Below are positions 24,906 to 33,631 of a DNA stretch of 39,562 bases, piece by piece; position 1 is the first letter of the stretch, and each line of letters begins with the position of its first letter. A program made the position numbers and the translations under genes. Location of the stretch: the NCBI GenBank assembly GCA_002478955.1, contig DLKK01000090.1, positions 5,859 through 45,420 on the forward strand, given 5' to 3'. The notes below the pieces were generated by a model, which saw only the letters and a program-made list of their open reading frames with translations, ran no database searches and had not been told where the DNA came from. Source of the DNA: Treponema sp. UBA7590 (GTDB taxonomy: Bacteria; Spirochaetota; Spirochaetia; Treponematales; Treponemataceae).

Positions 24906-24934
24906 TTGTCAATTGTCTATTTGTGGATTAAAAT
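24906..24934 (+). promoter_or_regulatory. Promoter of the Ig-repeat envelope operon
   Basis: TTGTCA (24906-24911), 17 bases, TAAAAT (24929-24934). Transcription near 24941 leaves a leader of about 31 bases with GGAG before the ATG at 24972. It lies 75 bases from the divergent sirtuin gene. Confidence 0.65.
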
Positions 24935-24971
24935 TAATCTGTATTTAAAAAAAGAATGGAGAAAATTGTGT

Positions 24972-27900
24972 ATGAAACAAGCAAAGACGCTTTTTTTTGT
25001 TTTTGTTACTTTTTGTCTGGGAGTATTTTTGTGTGCGCGGGATATAGAAACTCATAGCGTTGAAAATTTAAAAAGTTGGCAAGATTCTTTCGATTTAAAT
25101 GGCAGAAAAGCTGGAAAATATAACATTATGGTAAAAGCGACCGACTTGAGCGAAAATGTTGCTCTTGAAGGTCCTTTCAATATTTATCTGGATCCGAATT
25201 CCGATCTTCCTGTATGTGGAATAACAAATCCTCGGCCAGGAGTGCGGGTTTCTGGCAATTTGAATATAGTTGGAACTTGTGTTGATGATGATGCTGTTGA
25301 ATATGTTGAGTTGGTTTTTGATGACGATGAGGAGCATCCTGTTCGCGCGAAAGGTAAGGAATTCTGGGCTTATTATCTTGATACAACAGAACTTGAGGAA
25401 GGATTACATTCAATAAAAGTTGTTGGTTGCGATATAAACGGGCTTGTTGGAAAACCTGTTGAAATCACCTGGAATCTGGACAGACGGCAGCCGGTTACAA
25501 ATATTGATAATCATGTGATGGGAACTCTTGTTTCCAAGGTTGTGAAATTTCATGGAACTGTTGCGGACGGAAATGGAATAAAAAGTCTTGCTTATTCAGT
25601 AGACCAAGGAAATTCTTTTAAGAACGTAAAACTTTCACGGAAAAAAGATAAGATTGAATTTGATATTTCTGTTGATACAAAAAAATTCCCAGACGGTCCG
25701 GCGGTAATCTGGTTTAAAGCTGTTGACAACGCAGGTTCTGAAGGAATTTATTCTTTCCTTTATTTTATTGATAACACAAGCCCAGATGTGAAAATTCTTC
25801 AGCCGGCGGATAAAACTCCTCAGTCTGGAAAAATTGCGATTGCAGGCTATGCAAAAGATACAGTTGGAATTTCAAAATTGCACTGGACTTTTGGAAAAGA
25901 ATCCGGGGATTTTGAGATTGTTCCGGGAAATCCGTTTTGGGCAAAAGAATTTGATCTTGCGGGAACTTCTGAAAAATCAAGGAAATTTACAATATGCGCT
26001 ACAGATGTGGCTGGAAATATGATTTCAGTTTCACAGAATATTGTTATTGATGAGTCGCTCGATAAGCCGGATGTGAAAATTACATTTCCAACGTCGGACT
26101 CGCTTGTTGAAAGTGGAGATTCTCTTTACATCCGGGGAATTGCGACAGATAAGGAAGGAATTGCTTCTGTAAAATATAAACTTGACAATGGGGAATGGAT
26201 TGAGGAGCAGACGAAAGGCGTTTTTTATGGGATTCTTGCACAAGGTTCTGAACTTTCCGGCGGAAAACATACGGTTTCTGTGATTGCAACGGACCGTCAT
26301 GGAGTTCAAAGCGATGTTTTTACAGCAGAATTTCTTGCGCGTGGCGCACTGCCGGAATTCTCTGAGGCGAAAATTGCAGGAGTTCCGGTTGTGAATGGAA
26401 TTCAGGTTCATCCTGAAGCGGGTTCAAATTTTACAACGACTGTTTCTAGCAGCGTGGGACTTGCTTCGGTGCATGTTGAAACTCTCTGGGGAAGCAACGG
26501 AATAAAACAAGATGATTACGAACTGAATTCTGCAGGTTCTTTCACGGTGAATATTCCTATAAACGATGAATTCCCGAAAGGAATCGCGAAAATTTATATT
26601 TCTGCAACGGATGTTGTTGGAAGAACGCGAAATTATAAGGCGATTATTGATGTTACAAATACTTCGGTTGTTCAGGGAAGCGAGCCAAAAATCGTTTTTG
26701 ACGATGGCGTGATTGATGAAAATGGAATTGTTCAAGGCCGAAAGGAATTTCCAGTAAGCGCCTATTTTATTGGTGGAAATGCCCGCAGCGTTGAGATTGT
26801 TCCAAAAACTCCTTTTGCAACTGCCAGGCTTTCTGGTAACCAGATTATTCTTTCCGCAGGAGACGTAAATGGTTCTTCAGAGCCGGTCGTGGTTCGCATT
26901 ACAACGGATCAAGGGCTTGTCTATGATTCCCAGAAAATTGTGTTCAAGCAGGATTCGGCTTTTCCGCGGATTAGAATTTCGGAAACTTCTGATGTTCAGC
27001 TTTTGGACGCAAGCAGCGGAAACGTAACGGTTTCTGGTTCGGTTTCTTGTGACTCAGGAATCGGTTCTGTTTCTTACCGCGTGTTTACTTCTAAGACCGT
27101 GATGAATTCTGGGGTTGTAAATTCAATGGAGCCTGTTTCTTCCGGGGAAATTATTTCTCTTTCTGCAGGGCGTTCATTCAGTATTCCGCTTGATACAAAT
27201 GCTTATGGAATTTATTTTGTTGAAATAATTGCGGAAAGCGTTGGCGGAAACAAATCAACTGAAGTTGTCGGTTTTAAGAATATTCCGGCGTTCCCGGAAG
27301 GCGCGAAAGGTTCACCAAAACTTCCGATGGTTGTATGGGCAGACGGTGAAAATGTCTACGCCGGAGCAGCATATCAAGGTGAGCTTGTGCGTTCATTTGA
27401 ATCATTTAAGCGTTCGGAAATGGCGGTTGGCGCAAATGCTTTGCAGATGTCTGTTGAATATGGTGACGGAAAAAATGTTTCTTCAAAATTTAATGCGAAT
27501 AAAATTCCAGAGATAAAAGCGGTCTTTGTAAAAGCCGGAGAAAAAGATTATGCGAGCGGAATTCCTGTTGTTCTGGCGAAAGGCGAAAAATCTTCTGTAG
27601 TTGCGTATGTTGATTCAGAAGTGCAGATTTCTGCCGGATACGAAATTTCCGGGGAAAATGTTCCGGGTGGCGTAAAGCAGTCAAGTGGAGCGGCGGTTGT
27701 CTCAAAATCAGAAGAAAAGGAAAACCGCTGGATTGTTGAAATTCCTTTGGAGAATTTGCCGGTAAGAATGAACAAAATAAAACTTTCTGTAAAAGCCGGC
27801 TCTGTTTCAAAAGATTTTTATGGAACTGTTGCAGTTGTACGGCCAGTTGAATCTTCAATGATTGATGACCGGCGCGCAGTTTATTCAATAGAAAATTCTG

Positions 27901-30900
27901 ATGCAAAATATGACCGTGACACAGGTTGCTACATTTTGCGTACAGAACAGAATTTTGATTTCTATGCAAATGTTCCTGAACTTGTAAGCGCGGAATTTGC
28001 AGGCGCGGCAAGCGGGCTGAAACTTGAGCGTCAGGGAAATCTGGTGAAAATCACAGCTGAAAAAGAAGGCTCTTACAATGGAGTTTCGGTTCGTGTGAAA
28101 GATTCAAATGGAATTTCGTATACTTCGCCTGCGGTGAATCTTATTGTGGACAACGGCGCTCCAGAAGTAAAGATTGTGACACCTGAAATTCATCAGTGGG
28201 TAAAAAATTCTTTGAGGATTACAGGAACTGTTGCCGATCCAAGCGGAATAAAAACTGCTGAATATTCCCTTGATAAAGGCGAAACTTGGAAAATGCTGAA
28301 TTTAAGCTCGGCAGGCAGAAATGCGGTGGGCGCAACTTTCAGTGGAACGGCTGATATAAGTTCCGCGGAAGAAGGGCTTGTTGAACTGGATGTCCGCGTT
28401 TATGATGTTGCCGGAAATGTTGCATACGCAAGAACTGCGGCTTATAAAGATGTTACACCACCGGTTGTTAAAGTTGTTGTTCCAAACGATGACGCTACTG
28501 TAAACGGCGACAATCTTGTCTGCTTTGATGTTTATGACAATGCAAGTTTTGAGAAAGCATTCTATATTGCTCCGCCAACAGGAAAATTTTCTGGCGCAAG
28601 AACTGAATTAACTGATATTTCTGAGACATTTGTCTCAACTCATGTTGGAACTGCAGAAAAACCAATTGATGACGGAATGTCTTTTGAATTTGTTGATGCG
28701 GCTGGAAATGTCTCTTCTTATGAAGCGTGGAAATTCCTGATTGACTCAAAATCGGATTTGCCGGTCGCAGAAATTCATCTTCCGACTTATGAGGATGTTG
28801 TTACCCGCGATTTTACAATTTCCGGTGTTGTTTACGATGATGATGGACCTTCCACAATTTTCTACAGAATTGACAACGGTTCATATATTCAGCTTGAAGA
28901 AACTGGAACAAGTTTTGCAATTGATGTTCCTTTCTCAACGATGACGGACAATGAGCATACAATCAATGTTTATGCGGTTGATATAAATGGTGTAAAAGGT
29001 CCGGTCGCGGAAAGAAAGTTCAGAGTTTCCACGGAAGAACCAAAGGGAGCGGTGGAGACTCCTACAATCGATAAGGCTAACAAAGGTCTTATAACTTTGA
29101 CAGGCGTTGCGAGCGACAAAAACGGTATTGAAAAAGTTCTTATTTCACTGGACAACGGAAACAGCTACAACAATGCGGTTGGAACAACGAGCTGGTCTTA
29201 CACATTTGATTCCAGGGCAATTCCAAACGGAACGAGCGTTGTGTTTATCAGAGTTATTGATAAATATGGAATTTCCGGTTTGTATTCAAGTTTGATAAAT
29301 ATTGACAATAAAGCACCGGAAATGGTTTTGGACTATCCTTTGGATTATTCTTCTACAACAGGACCGTTATTCTTTAGCGGTTATGCTTTTGATAATGTGA
29401 ATATCACAGATTTGTTTGTTACAATCAGAAGCCTTGATGGAAAAACTGTTCCGAGAAATCTTCAGAAGATTGATTTTACGCTTGATAGAATTATTGCGCA
29501 AAATATTGATATTTCCGCGCTTGAAAACGGTTCGTACAACATTGAGCTTACGGCTTTGGACAAGGCACAGAATGCGACTCATGTAAGCCGTAACATTATG
29601 CTGAATAAAAATAAGCCGCTTGCAACGGTAAATCTTTTGTATCCGTTGAATGGCGAGCATAAACAGGGAACATTTAACATTTATGGAAGCGCCGAGGCCG
29701 ACAACAAAATTGAATCGCTAAGTCTTTATATTGATGACAAATTTGTTGCCACAACCACATTGACGGACAGCGATTATTTCAAGTTTGAGATAAATCCAGA
29801 AATCATCACAGATGGTGAGCATACTTACAGGGTTGACGCAAAAGTTGAGACGGGTCAGGTGATTCGCTCAAGAATTCAGACTGTTGAATATAATTCTGTT
29901 GGACCGTGGGTTACAATCGACAATTTTACCTACGGAGATTTTGCTACAGGTCGTCCGTACATAAAAGGTCATGCCGGCTATTCTTTAAGTGAGGATGAAA
30001 AAGTTGTGGCTTCCACAAAAAAAGCCACAAAAGACCAGAAAGAAGCGATTAACAATAAAAAGGTTGCGAAAATTGAAATCAGCTTCGATAATGGAAAAAC
30101 ATTCACTCAGGTTTCTAAGGGTGAAAAATGGATGTACCGCGTAGAAAATCAGGATATTGCGGAAGGATTCCACTTTATGATTGTCCGTGCGACAATGCGC
30201 AATGGTGAAACAGCGATTGAGCGCACAATCATCCAGATTGACAATACGGCTCCGAATATTCGCCTTATCAGTCCAAGTATTGGCGGTCGTTATAATCAGG
30301 AGCTTGTGTTCAGCGGACTTTCCAGTGATACGGTCGGATTAAAAGATGTTCAGCTTACGCTCCGAAAAGGTGACAAGGCTTCTTATGAGGTTCCGTCATT
30401 TATCCAGGGATTGTATTTGGACTGGCATTTCTGGGGCGCAACTTTGTTTGACATAGGTGTTGGACTTACATTCTTTGATGACATTGTAAAAGTCCAGTTC
30501 CAGTGGGGCCAGTTCACCCAGGCGCAGCGCGATATGTTCAGCAATACTTCTATGCGTTACGGCGGCGACAATGTTATGGGAATCAAGATTCTTGCGAATG
30601 TTGCAAATATTCCGTTCAGCTATTTCTTTGGACGGGATTTTGACTGGCTCAGCGCAAATTTTGCGGTTGGCGCACAGTTCAGCAGATTCAACGAATCAGG
30701 TTCTGGCGAGGCACAGATTCTTTCTGCAATTCTTGCCCAGCTTGAATTCCCGAAAGTAAAATTCCCGAATATGAAGTGCTTCAGCTCACTTTCGTTGTAC
30801 ACAGAATTTTCTTTGTGGTTTATTCCAACGGATGTTTCTAGCACAACTGTTGATATCAATAATATTGTGCCTCAGATTGCAGAAGGTATAAGGTTAAGCG

Positions 30901-30908
30901 TGTTCTAA
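24972..30908 (+). CDS. Giant Ig-repeat envelope protein with barrel-like C-terminus, 1978 aa
   Basis: The ATG at 24972 has GGAG upstream and begins a signal peptide (MKQAKTLFFVFVTFCLGVFLCA). The body is a string of about 15 beta-sandwich repeats of roughly 90-110 residues. Each opens with an inter-domain link such as FIDNTSPDVKI, VDNGAPEVKI, KDVTPPVVKV, INIDNKAPEM or IQIDNTAPNI, and many contain a GTVADPSGI...YSLDKGETWK pattern. They resemble bacterial Ig-like/FN3-like domains. The last about 185 residues change character (GLYLDWHFWGATLFDIGVGLTF, then alternating strands) and end in LSVF, the terminal Phe expected of outer-membrane barrels. So it may be anchored in the outer membrane with the repeats displayed or filling the periplasm. 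Exact role unknown. Confidence 0.85.
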   Translation: MKQAKTLFFVFVTFCLGVFLCARDIETHSVENLKSWQDSFDLNGRKAGKYNIMVKATDLSENVALEGPFNIYLDPNSDLPVCGITNPRPGVRVSGNLNIVGTCVDDDAVEYVELVFDDDEEHPVRAKGKEFWAYYLDTTELEEGLHSIKVVGCDINGLVGKPVEITWNLDRRQPVTNIDNHVMGTLVSKVVKFHGTVADGNGIKSLAYSVDQGNSFKNVKLSRKKDKIEFDISVDTKKFPDGPAVIWFKAVDNAGSEGIYSFLYFIDNTSPDVKILQPADKTPQSGKIAIAGYAKDTVGISKLHWTFGKESGDFEIVPGNPFWAKEFDLAGTSEKSRKFTICATDVAGNMISVSQNIVIDESLDKPDVKITFPTSDSLVESGDSLYIRGIATDKEGIASVKYKLDNGEWIEEQTKGVFYGILAQGSELSGGKHTVSVIATDRHGVQSDVFTAEFLARGALPEFSEAKIAGVPVVNGIQVHPEAGSNFTTTVSSSVGLASVHVETLWGSNGIKQDDYELNSAGSFTVNIPINDEFPKGIAKIYISATDVVGRTRNYKAIIDVTNTSVVQGSEPKIVFDDGVIDENGIVQGRKEFPVSAYFIGGNARSVEIVPKTPFATARLSGNQIILSAGDVNGSSEPVVVRITTDQGLVYDSQKIVFKQDSAFPRIRISETSDVQLLDASSGNVTVSGSVSCDSGIGSVSYRVFTSKTVMNSGVVNSMEPVSSGEIISLSAGRSFSIPLDTNAYGIYFVEIIAESVGGNKSTEVVGFKNIPAFPEGAKGSPKLPMVVWADGENVYAGAAYQGELVRSFESFKRSEMAVGANALQMSVEYGDGKNVSSKFNANKIPEIKAVFVKAGEKDYASGIPVVLAKGEKSSVVAYVDSEVQISAGYEISGENVPGGVKQSSGAAVVSKSEEKENRWIVEIPLENLPVRMNKIKLSVKAGSVSKDFYGTVAVVRPVESSMIDDRRAVYSIENSDAKYDRDTGCYILRTEQNFDFYANVPELVSAEFAGAASGLKLERQGNLVKITAEKEGSYNGVSVRVKDSNGISYTSPAVNLIVDNGAPEVKIVTPEIHQWVKNSLRITGTVADPSGIKTAEYSLDKGETWKMLNLSSAGRNAVGATFSGTADISSAEEGLVELDVRVYDVAGNVAYARTAAYKDVTPPVVKVVVPNDDATVNGDNLVCFDVYDNASFEKAFYIAPPTGKFSGARTELTDISETFVSTHVGTAEKPIDDGMSFEFVDAAGNVSSYEAWKFLIDSKSDLPVAEIHLPTYEDVVTRDFTISGVVYDDDGPSTIFYRIDNGSYIQLEETGTSFAIDVPFSTMTDNEHTINVYAVDINGVKGPVAERKFRVSTEEPKGAVETPTIDKANKGLITLTGVASDKNGIEKVLISLDNGNSYNNAVGTTSWSYTFDSRAIPNGTSVVFIRVIDKYGISGLYSSLINIDNKAPEMVLDYPLDYSSTTGPLFFSGYAFDNVNITDLFVTIRSLDGKTVPRNLQKIDFTLDRIIAQNIDISALENGSYNIELTALDKAQNATHVSRNIMLNKNKPLATVNLLYPLNGEHKQGTFNIYGSAEADNKIESLSLYIDDKFVATTTLTDSDYFKFEINPEIITDGEHTYRVDAKVETGQVIRSRIQTVEYNSVGPWVTIDNFTYGDFATGRPYIKGHAGYSLSEDEKVVASTKKATKDQKEAINNKKVAKIEISFDNGKTFTQVSKGEKWMYRVENQDIAEGFHFMIVRATMRNGETAIERTIIQIDNTAPNIRLISPSIGGRYNQELVFSGLSSDTVGLKDVQLTLRKGDKASYEVPSFIQGLYLDWHFWGATLFDIGVGLTFFDDIVKVQFQWGQFTQAQRDMFSNTSMRYGGDNVMGIKILANVANIPFSYFFGRDFDWLSANFAVGAQFSRFNESGSGEAQILSAILAQLEFPKVKFPNMKCFSSLSLYTEFSLWFIPTDVSSTTVDINNIVPQIAEGIRLSVF

Positions 30909-30917
30909 GGCGGTTTT

Positions 30918-32033
30918 ATGAAGCATAACTTAAAATTATTTATTACATCGGCTATTTTCGCCTTGATTTGCGGATTTGTTCCGGCGTTTGCAATTGACGC
31001 TTACGTAACGATTATTTACCGGCAGGTTGACGTTGCGTTTGTTGACAGATCTGACAAAGAACTTGACGGAATTCTTTCAAAGTCAAATGAAGACAGAAAT
31101 TATTATCTTATAGAAAACTACACGATGAAAAAAATCCGTCATCTTGTAGTTGCGGAGGATTATGAATTTGCAAGCGAGGCCACTTTGGTTGTGATTGACA
31201 ACAATCTGGACAACATGGAGGCGGTTGAACTTTATTCAACAATTTCTTCTGCGCTGGAAAAACAAAAAGAACAAAAACTTGTGCTTGAACAACGAAAACA
31301 GGCTGAGCAGGCGCGTTTTGAGGCTGAAAAGGCAAAGCAGCGTGCGATTATTGAAAAAGAATATGTTTCAATGAACACAGCTAGCGGAAATACGGTTTAT
31401 TTAAAAGGAAAGAACGAAAAACTTTCCTCAAATTACTGGGCATTCAGATTCGGGCTTTTTGATGGAACGTTTATTTCTGACACAAGCGACGATTACACAA
31501 GTTTCCGCTATGGTTTGAGCGGCGATTTTACTTATGAATACAGTTTCGACAAATTGATGATTGGAGCGGATCTTGGCGGCGATGCGATTATCATTCCGTT
31601 CTTTGGAGATGACAGCACAATTGTTGGAAATTTTAGCCTGATTCCAAAAATCAGTTTTTCAAGCCTTGGAAAATGGCTTTCGTTCAGGGCTGGATTTGCA
31701 AGCGTTATAAAAATGGATTCTGGAAACGGCAACGATTCTTGCCTTCAGGAAACTGTCTACAGTCCGGTTTTTGGACTTGGATTGAATCACATAAATCTTG
31801 GAGATGCGGAATTTACGCTTAATGCGGATTATCTTCTTGGCCATCTTGCGTATGACGGTTTGAATTTTGCGATGAATTCTGCTATTAATTTTGCATTGCC
31901 GATTATGAAAATGGATAAAGTTCAGCTTAATTTTAACTTTGGAATAAAAGACACATTATTTGTAAAAGATTCTGGTATTGAAAATCGTGCCGGAATTATT
32001 CTTGCAATTGGAGTTCAAAATGTTATCAAATAA
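30918..32033 (+). CDS. Outer-membrane beta-barrel-like protein with coiled coil, 371 aa
   Basis: Signal peptide MKHNLKLFITSAIFALICGF then VPAFA, with cleavage after about residue 25. Residues 25-110 form a mixed domain. Residues about 110-146 are a Lys/Glu/Gln-rich coiled coil (EKQKEQKLVLEQRKQAEQ and on). From 165 a series of aromatic-bounded alternating strands (WAFRFGLFDG, FRYGLSGDFTYEYSF, LSFRAGFASV, FTLNADYLLG) looks like a membrane barrel. It has its own ribosome binding site (GGCGG) 9 bases after the Ig-repeat gene and overlaps the next gene by 14 bases, so all three act together. The family is not recognised; it does not end in Phe. Confidence 0.75.
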   Translation: MKHNLKLFITSAIFALICGFVPAFAIDAYVTIIYRQVDVAFVDRSDKELDGILSKSNEDRNYYLIENYTMKKIRHLVVAEDYEFASEATLVVIDNNLDNMEAVELYSTISSALEKQKEQKLVLEQRKQAEQARFEAEKAKQRAIIEKEYVSMNTASGNTVYLKGKNEKLSSNYWAFRFGLFDGTFISDTSDDYTSFRYGLSGDFTYEYSFDKLMIGADLGGDAIIIPFFGDDSTIVGNFSLIPKISFSSLGKWLSFRAGFASVIKMDSGNGNDSCLQETVYSPVFGLGLNHINLGDAEFTLNADYLLGHLAYDGLNFAMNSAINFALPIMKMDKVQLNFNFGIKDTLFVKDSGIENRAGIILAIGVQNVIK

Positions 32034-33408
32034 AAAAATAATTTCAGCCTTGTTGATGTTGTTAATCAGTTTTTCCGTTGCTTTTGCGCAAACTTCAAAC
32101 GATGCGATGGTTCAGCGTTATTTAGAGCGAGCGTCCGCTTCTTATGATGACGGAAATCTTTCTGATGCGTATAAAAACATAAATGCTTCCTTAAATTTTG
32201 GAAAAATGAATGATGGAATTATTCCTGCGAATGTTCTTGTTTTTGCACGCTCGATTTATACCCAGCGTTTAAAGGAATTGCAGCGAAAATATGTTGAAAG
32301 TTCATACATCGACATAAAAACAAATCTTGTTGAAAAATATCCTGAAGTAAACACGCCTGAGCTTACAAAACTTATGCGCCAGATTGAGGCGAATGTTACA
32401 GCCGCTGAAAAAGCTGCGGACAAAAAGCAGCAGCAGGATTTTCTGGACAGCATAAAAGAATCGACAAACAGCACTCAGACGGCGATTTCTGACCTTGGCG
32501 AAAAAATGCTTGATCAAAGCAAGCAGAATTCCCAGCAGATGGCGGAAGTTTCCCGCACAATGAACACAAATATGACCAAAATTTTTATTGTTGTTGTGAT
32601 TTGTGTTGTTATGATTCTTCTGATTGTCGGATTGATTTTGCTGATTGTTCATTTTAGCGTTAAGCAGAATCATATTCAGCAGATGCAGTACGCAGAGGCG
32701 TTTAAACTTTTGGCGGCAAACCAGAATCAGACAAATCAGCTTATGATAGGCGGAATTGCCGGGCTTTACAGTGATGACGGATTGAAACTTGCTGGTTCTT
32801 CAACTTGGAGTCAAAGTTCGTTGCCTGAACCTGAAGATACTCCAGAAGAAAAAGAGGCTCTTGCAGAACTTGCTCAGAAATGCCGCGAGATTGGTGAAAA
32901 AATTGATGCTGCTACAGGCAGAAAAAATAATTCAAAGAATGTTTCAGAGATTGTGTTCAAACTTGCGACAAATCTTGGTTGCCGTCAGCATGATGCGATG
33001 GTTTATTTCTGTGCGGCAATGGTTTATGATGTGGGATTTCTTTCAGTTGAGTCAGAGACTTTAAAAGCGCAAAGCCTTTCTGAGGAGCAAAAAGATAAAC
33101 TTAGACATCACATTGATTTTGCGGAAAAAGAGCTTGAATTTGTTCCAAAAAAATACTGGAAGGTCTTTAGTGATGCCGCAAAATATCATCACGAAAATTA
33201 CGATGGAACAGGATATTCTGAAGGTTTGAAAGGTGATAAAATTCCTCAGATTGCGCGGATTATTCGTGTTGCGGATAGCTATAACGCACTTTCCAGCCGA
33301 CGTTCTTTCCGAGGCGGAATGGACAAAGAGTCTGCACTTGAAAAACTTGAGGCAGAATCAAACTTGTACGACCCAGATGTATTGAAAGCGCTGGAAGAAA
33401 TCATATAA
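32020..33408 (+). CDS. Membrane protein with degenerate HD-GYP domain, 462 aa
   Basis: The ATG at 32020, inside the previous gene, has GGAG 6 bases upstream and begins a signal peptide (MLSNKKIISALLMLLISFSV, cut near AFA). A periplasmic helical domain (25-185, TPR-like start, coiled coil at 115-185) is followed by one membrane helix (188-213) and a cytoplasmic HD-GYP-like domain (about 300-460). The domain keeps HHENYDGTGY (390-399), IARIIRVADSYNALSS and a C-terminal helix, but the HD pair reads Tyr336-Asp337 (MVYDVG) and GYP reads GYS. Cyclic-di-GMP hydrolysis is therefore doubtful; a binding or scaffold role is more likely. Orientation suggests an envelope-to-cytoplasm signal protein. Confidence 0.82.
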   Translation: MLSNKKIISALLMLLISFSVAFAQTSNDAMVQRYLERASASYDDGNLSDAYKNINASLNFGKMNDGIIPANVLVFARSIYTQRLKELQRKYVESSYIDIKTNLVEKYPEVNTPELTKLMRQIEANVTAAEKAADKKQQQDFLDSIKESTNSTQTAISDLGEKMLDQSKQNSQQMAEVSRTMNTNMTKIFIVVVICVVMILLIVGLILLIVHFSVKQNHIQQMQYAEAFKLLAANQNQTNQLMIGGIAGLYSDDGLKLAGSSTWSQSSLPEPEDTPEEKEALAELAQKCREIGEKIDAATGRKNNSKNVSEIVFKLATNLGCRQHDAMVYFCAAMVYDVGFLSVESETLKAQSLSEEQKDKLRHHIDFAEKELEFVPKKYWKVFSDAAKYHHENYDGTGYSEGLKGDKIPQIARIIRVADSYNALSSRRSFRGGMDKESALEKLEAESNLYDPDVLKALEEII

Positions 33409-33441
33409 GTTTGAAAGTCTGAGTTTTATTGATTCTGAAAA

Positions 33442-33565
33442 AAATTGAATAAGCTACCAGAAAAAGCGCGACAATTCGCTATGCTGAGCGTACAAAGTAT
33501 CAGACTAAGCTATCGCTCAGAATTGCTCGGTTGTCGCTTTCTTTTTCTTCCCGCTTATTCAATTT
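33442..33565. repeat. 124-bp imperfect palindromic element
   Basis: Perfect 13-bp ends (AAATTGAATAAGC at 33442-33454 and its complement at 33553-33565) enclose nested pairs: AGAAAAAG/CTTTTTCT (33459-33466, 33541-33548), GCGACAA/TTGTCGC (33468-33474, 33531-33537) and CTGAGCG/CGCTCAG (33484-33490, 33514-33520). The loop is 23 bases. It has no ORF. The first 14 bases recur exactly at 39549-39562, next to another gene end, so this is probably a dispersed repeat rather than a simple terminator. It fills most of the 223-base gap before the DUF4015 gene. Confidence 0.7.
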
Positions 33566-33631
33566 ATGGATTCAGTAAATAACTTGAATTTCAACCTAAA
33601 TAACTTTTAAAAAGATGCCGATAAACTGTGT

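Noticed and set aside
24906..24971. Start of the giant Ig protein at 24906
   Set aside because: The upstream frame overlaps the promoter and would bury the signal peptide behind 22 residues; ATG 24972 has a ribosome binding site.
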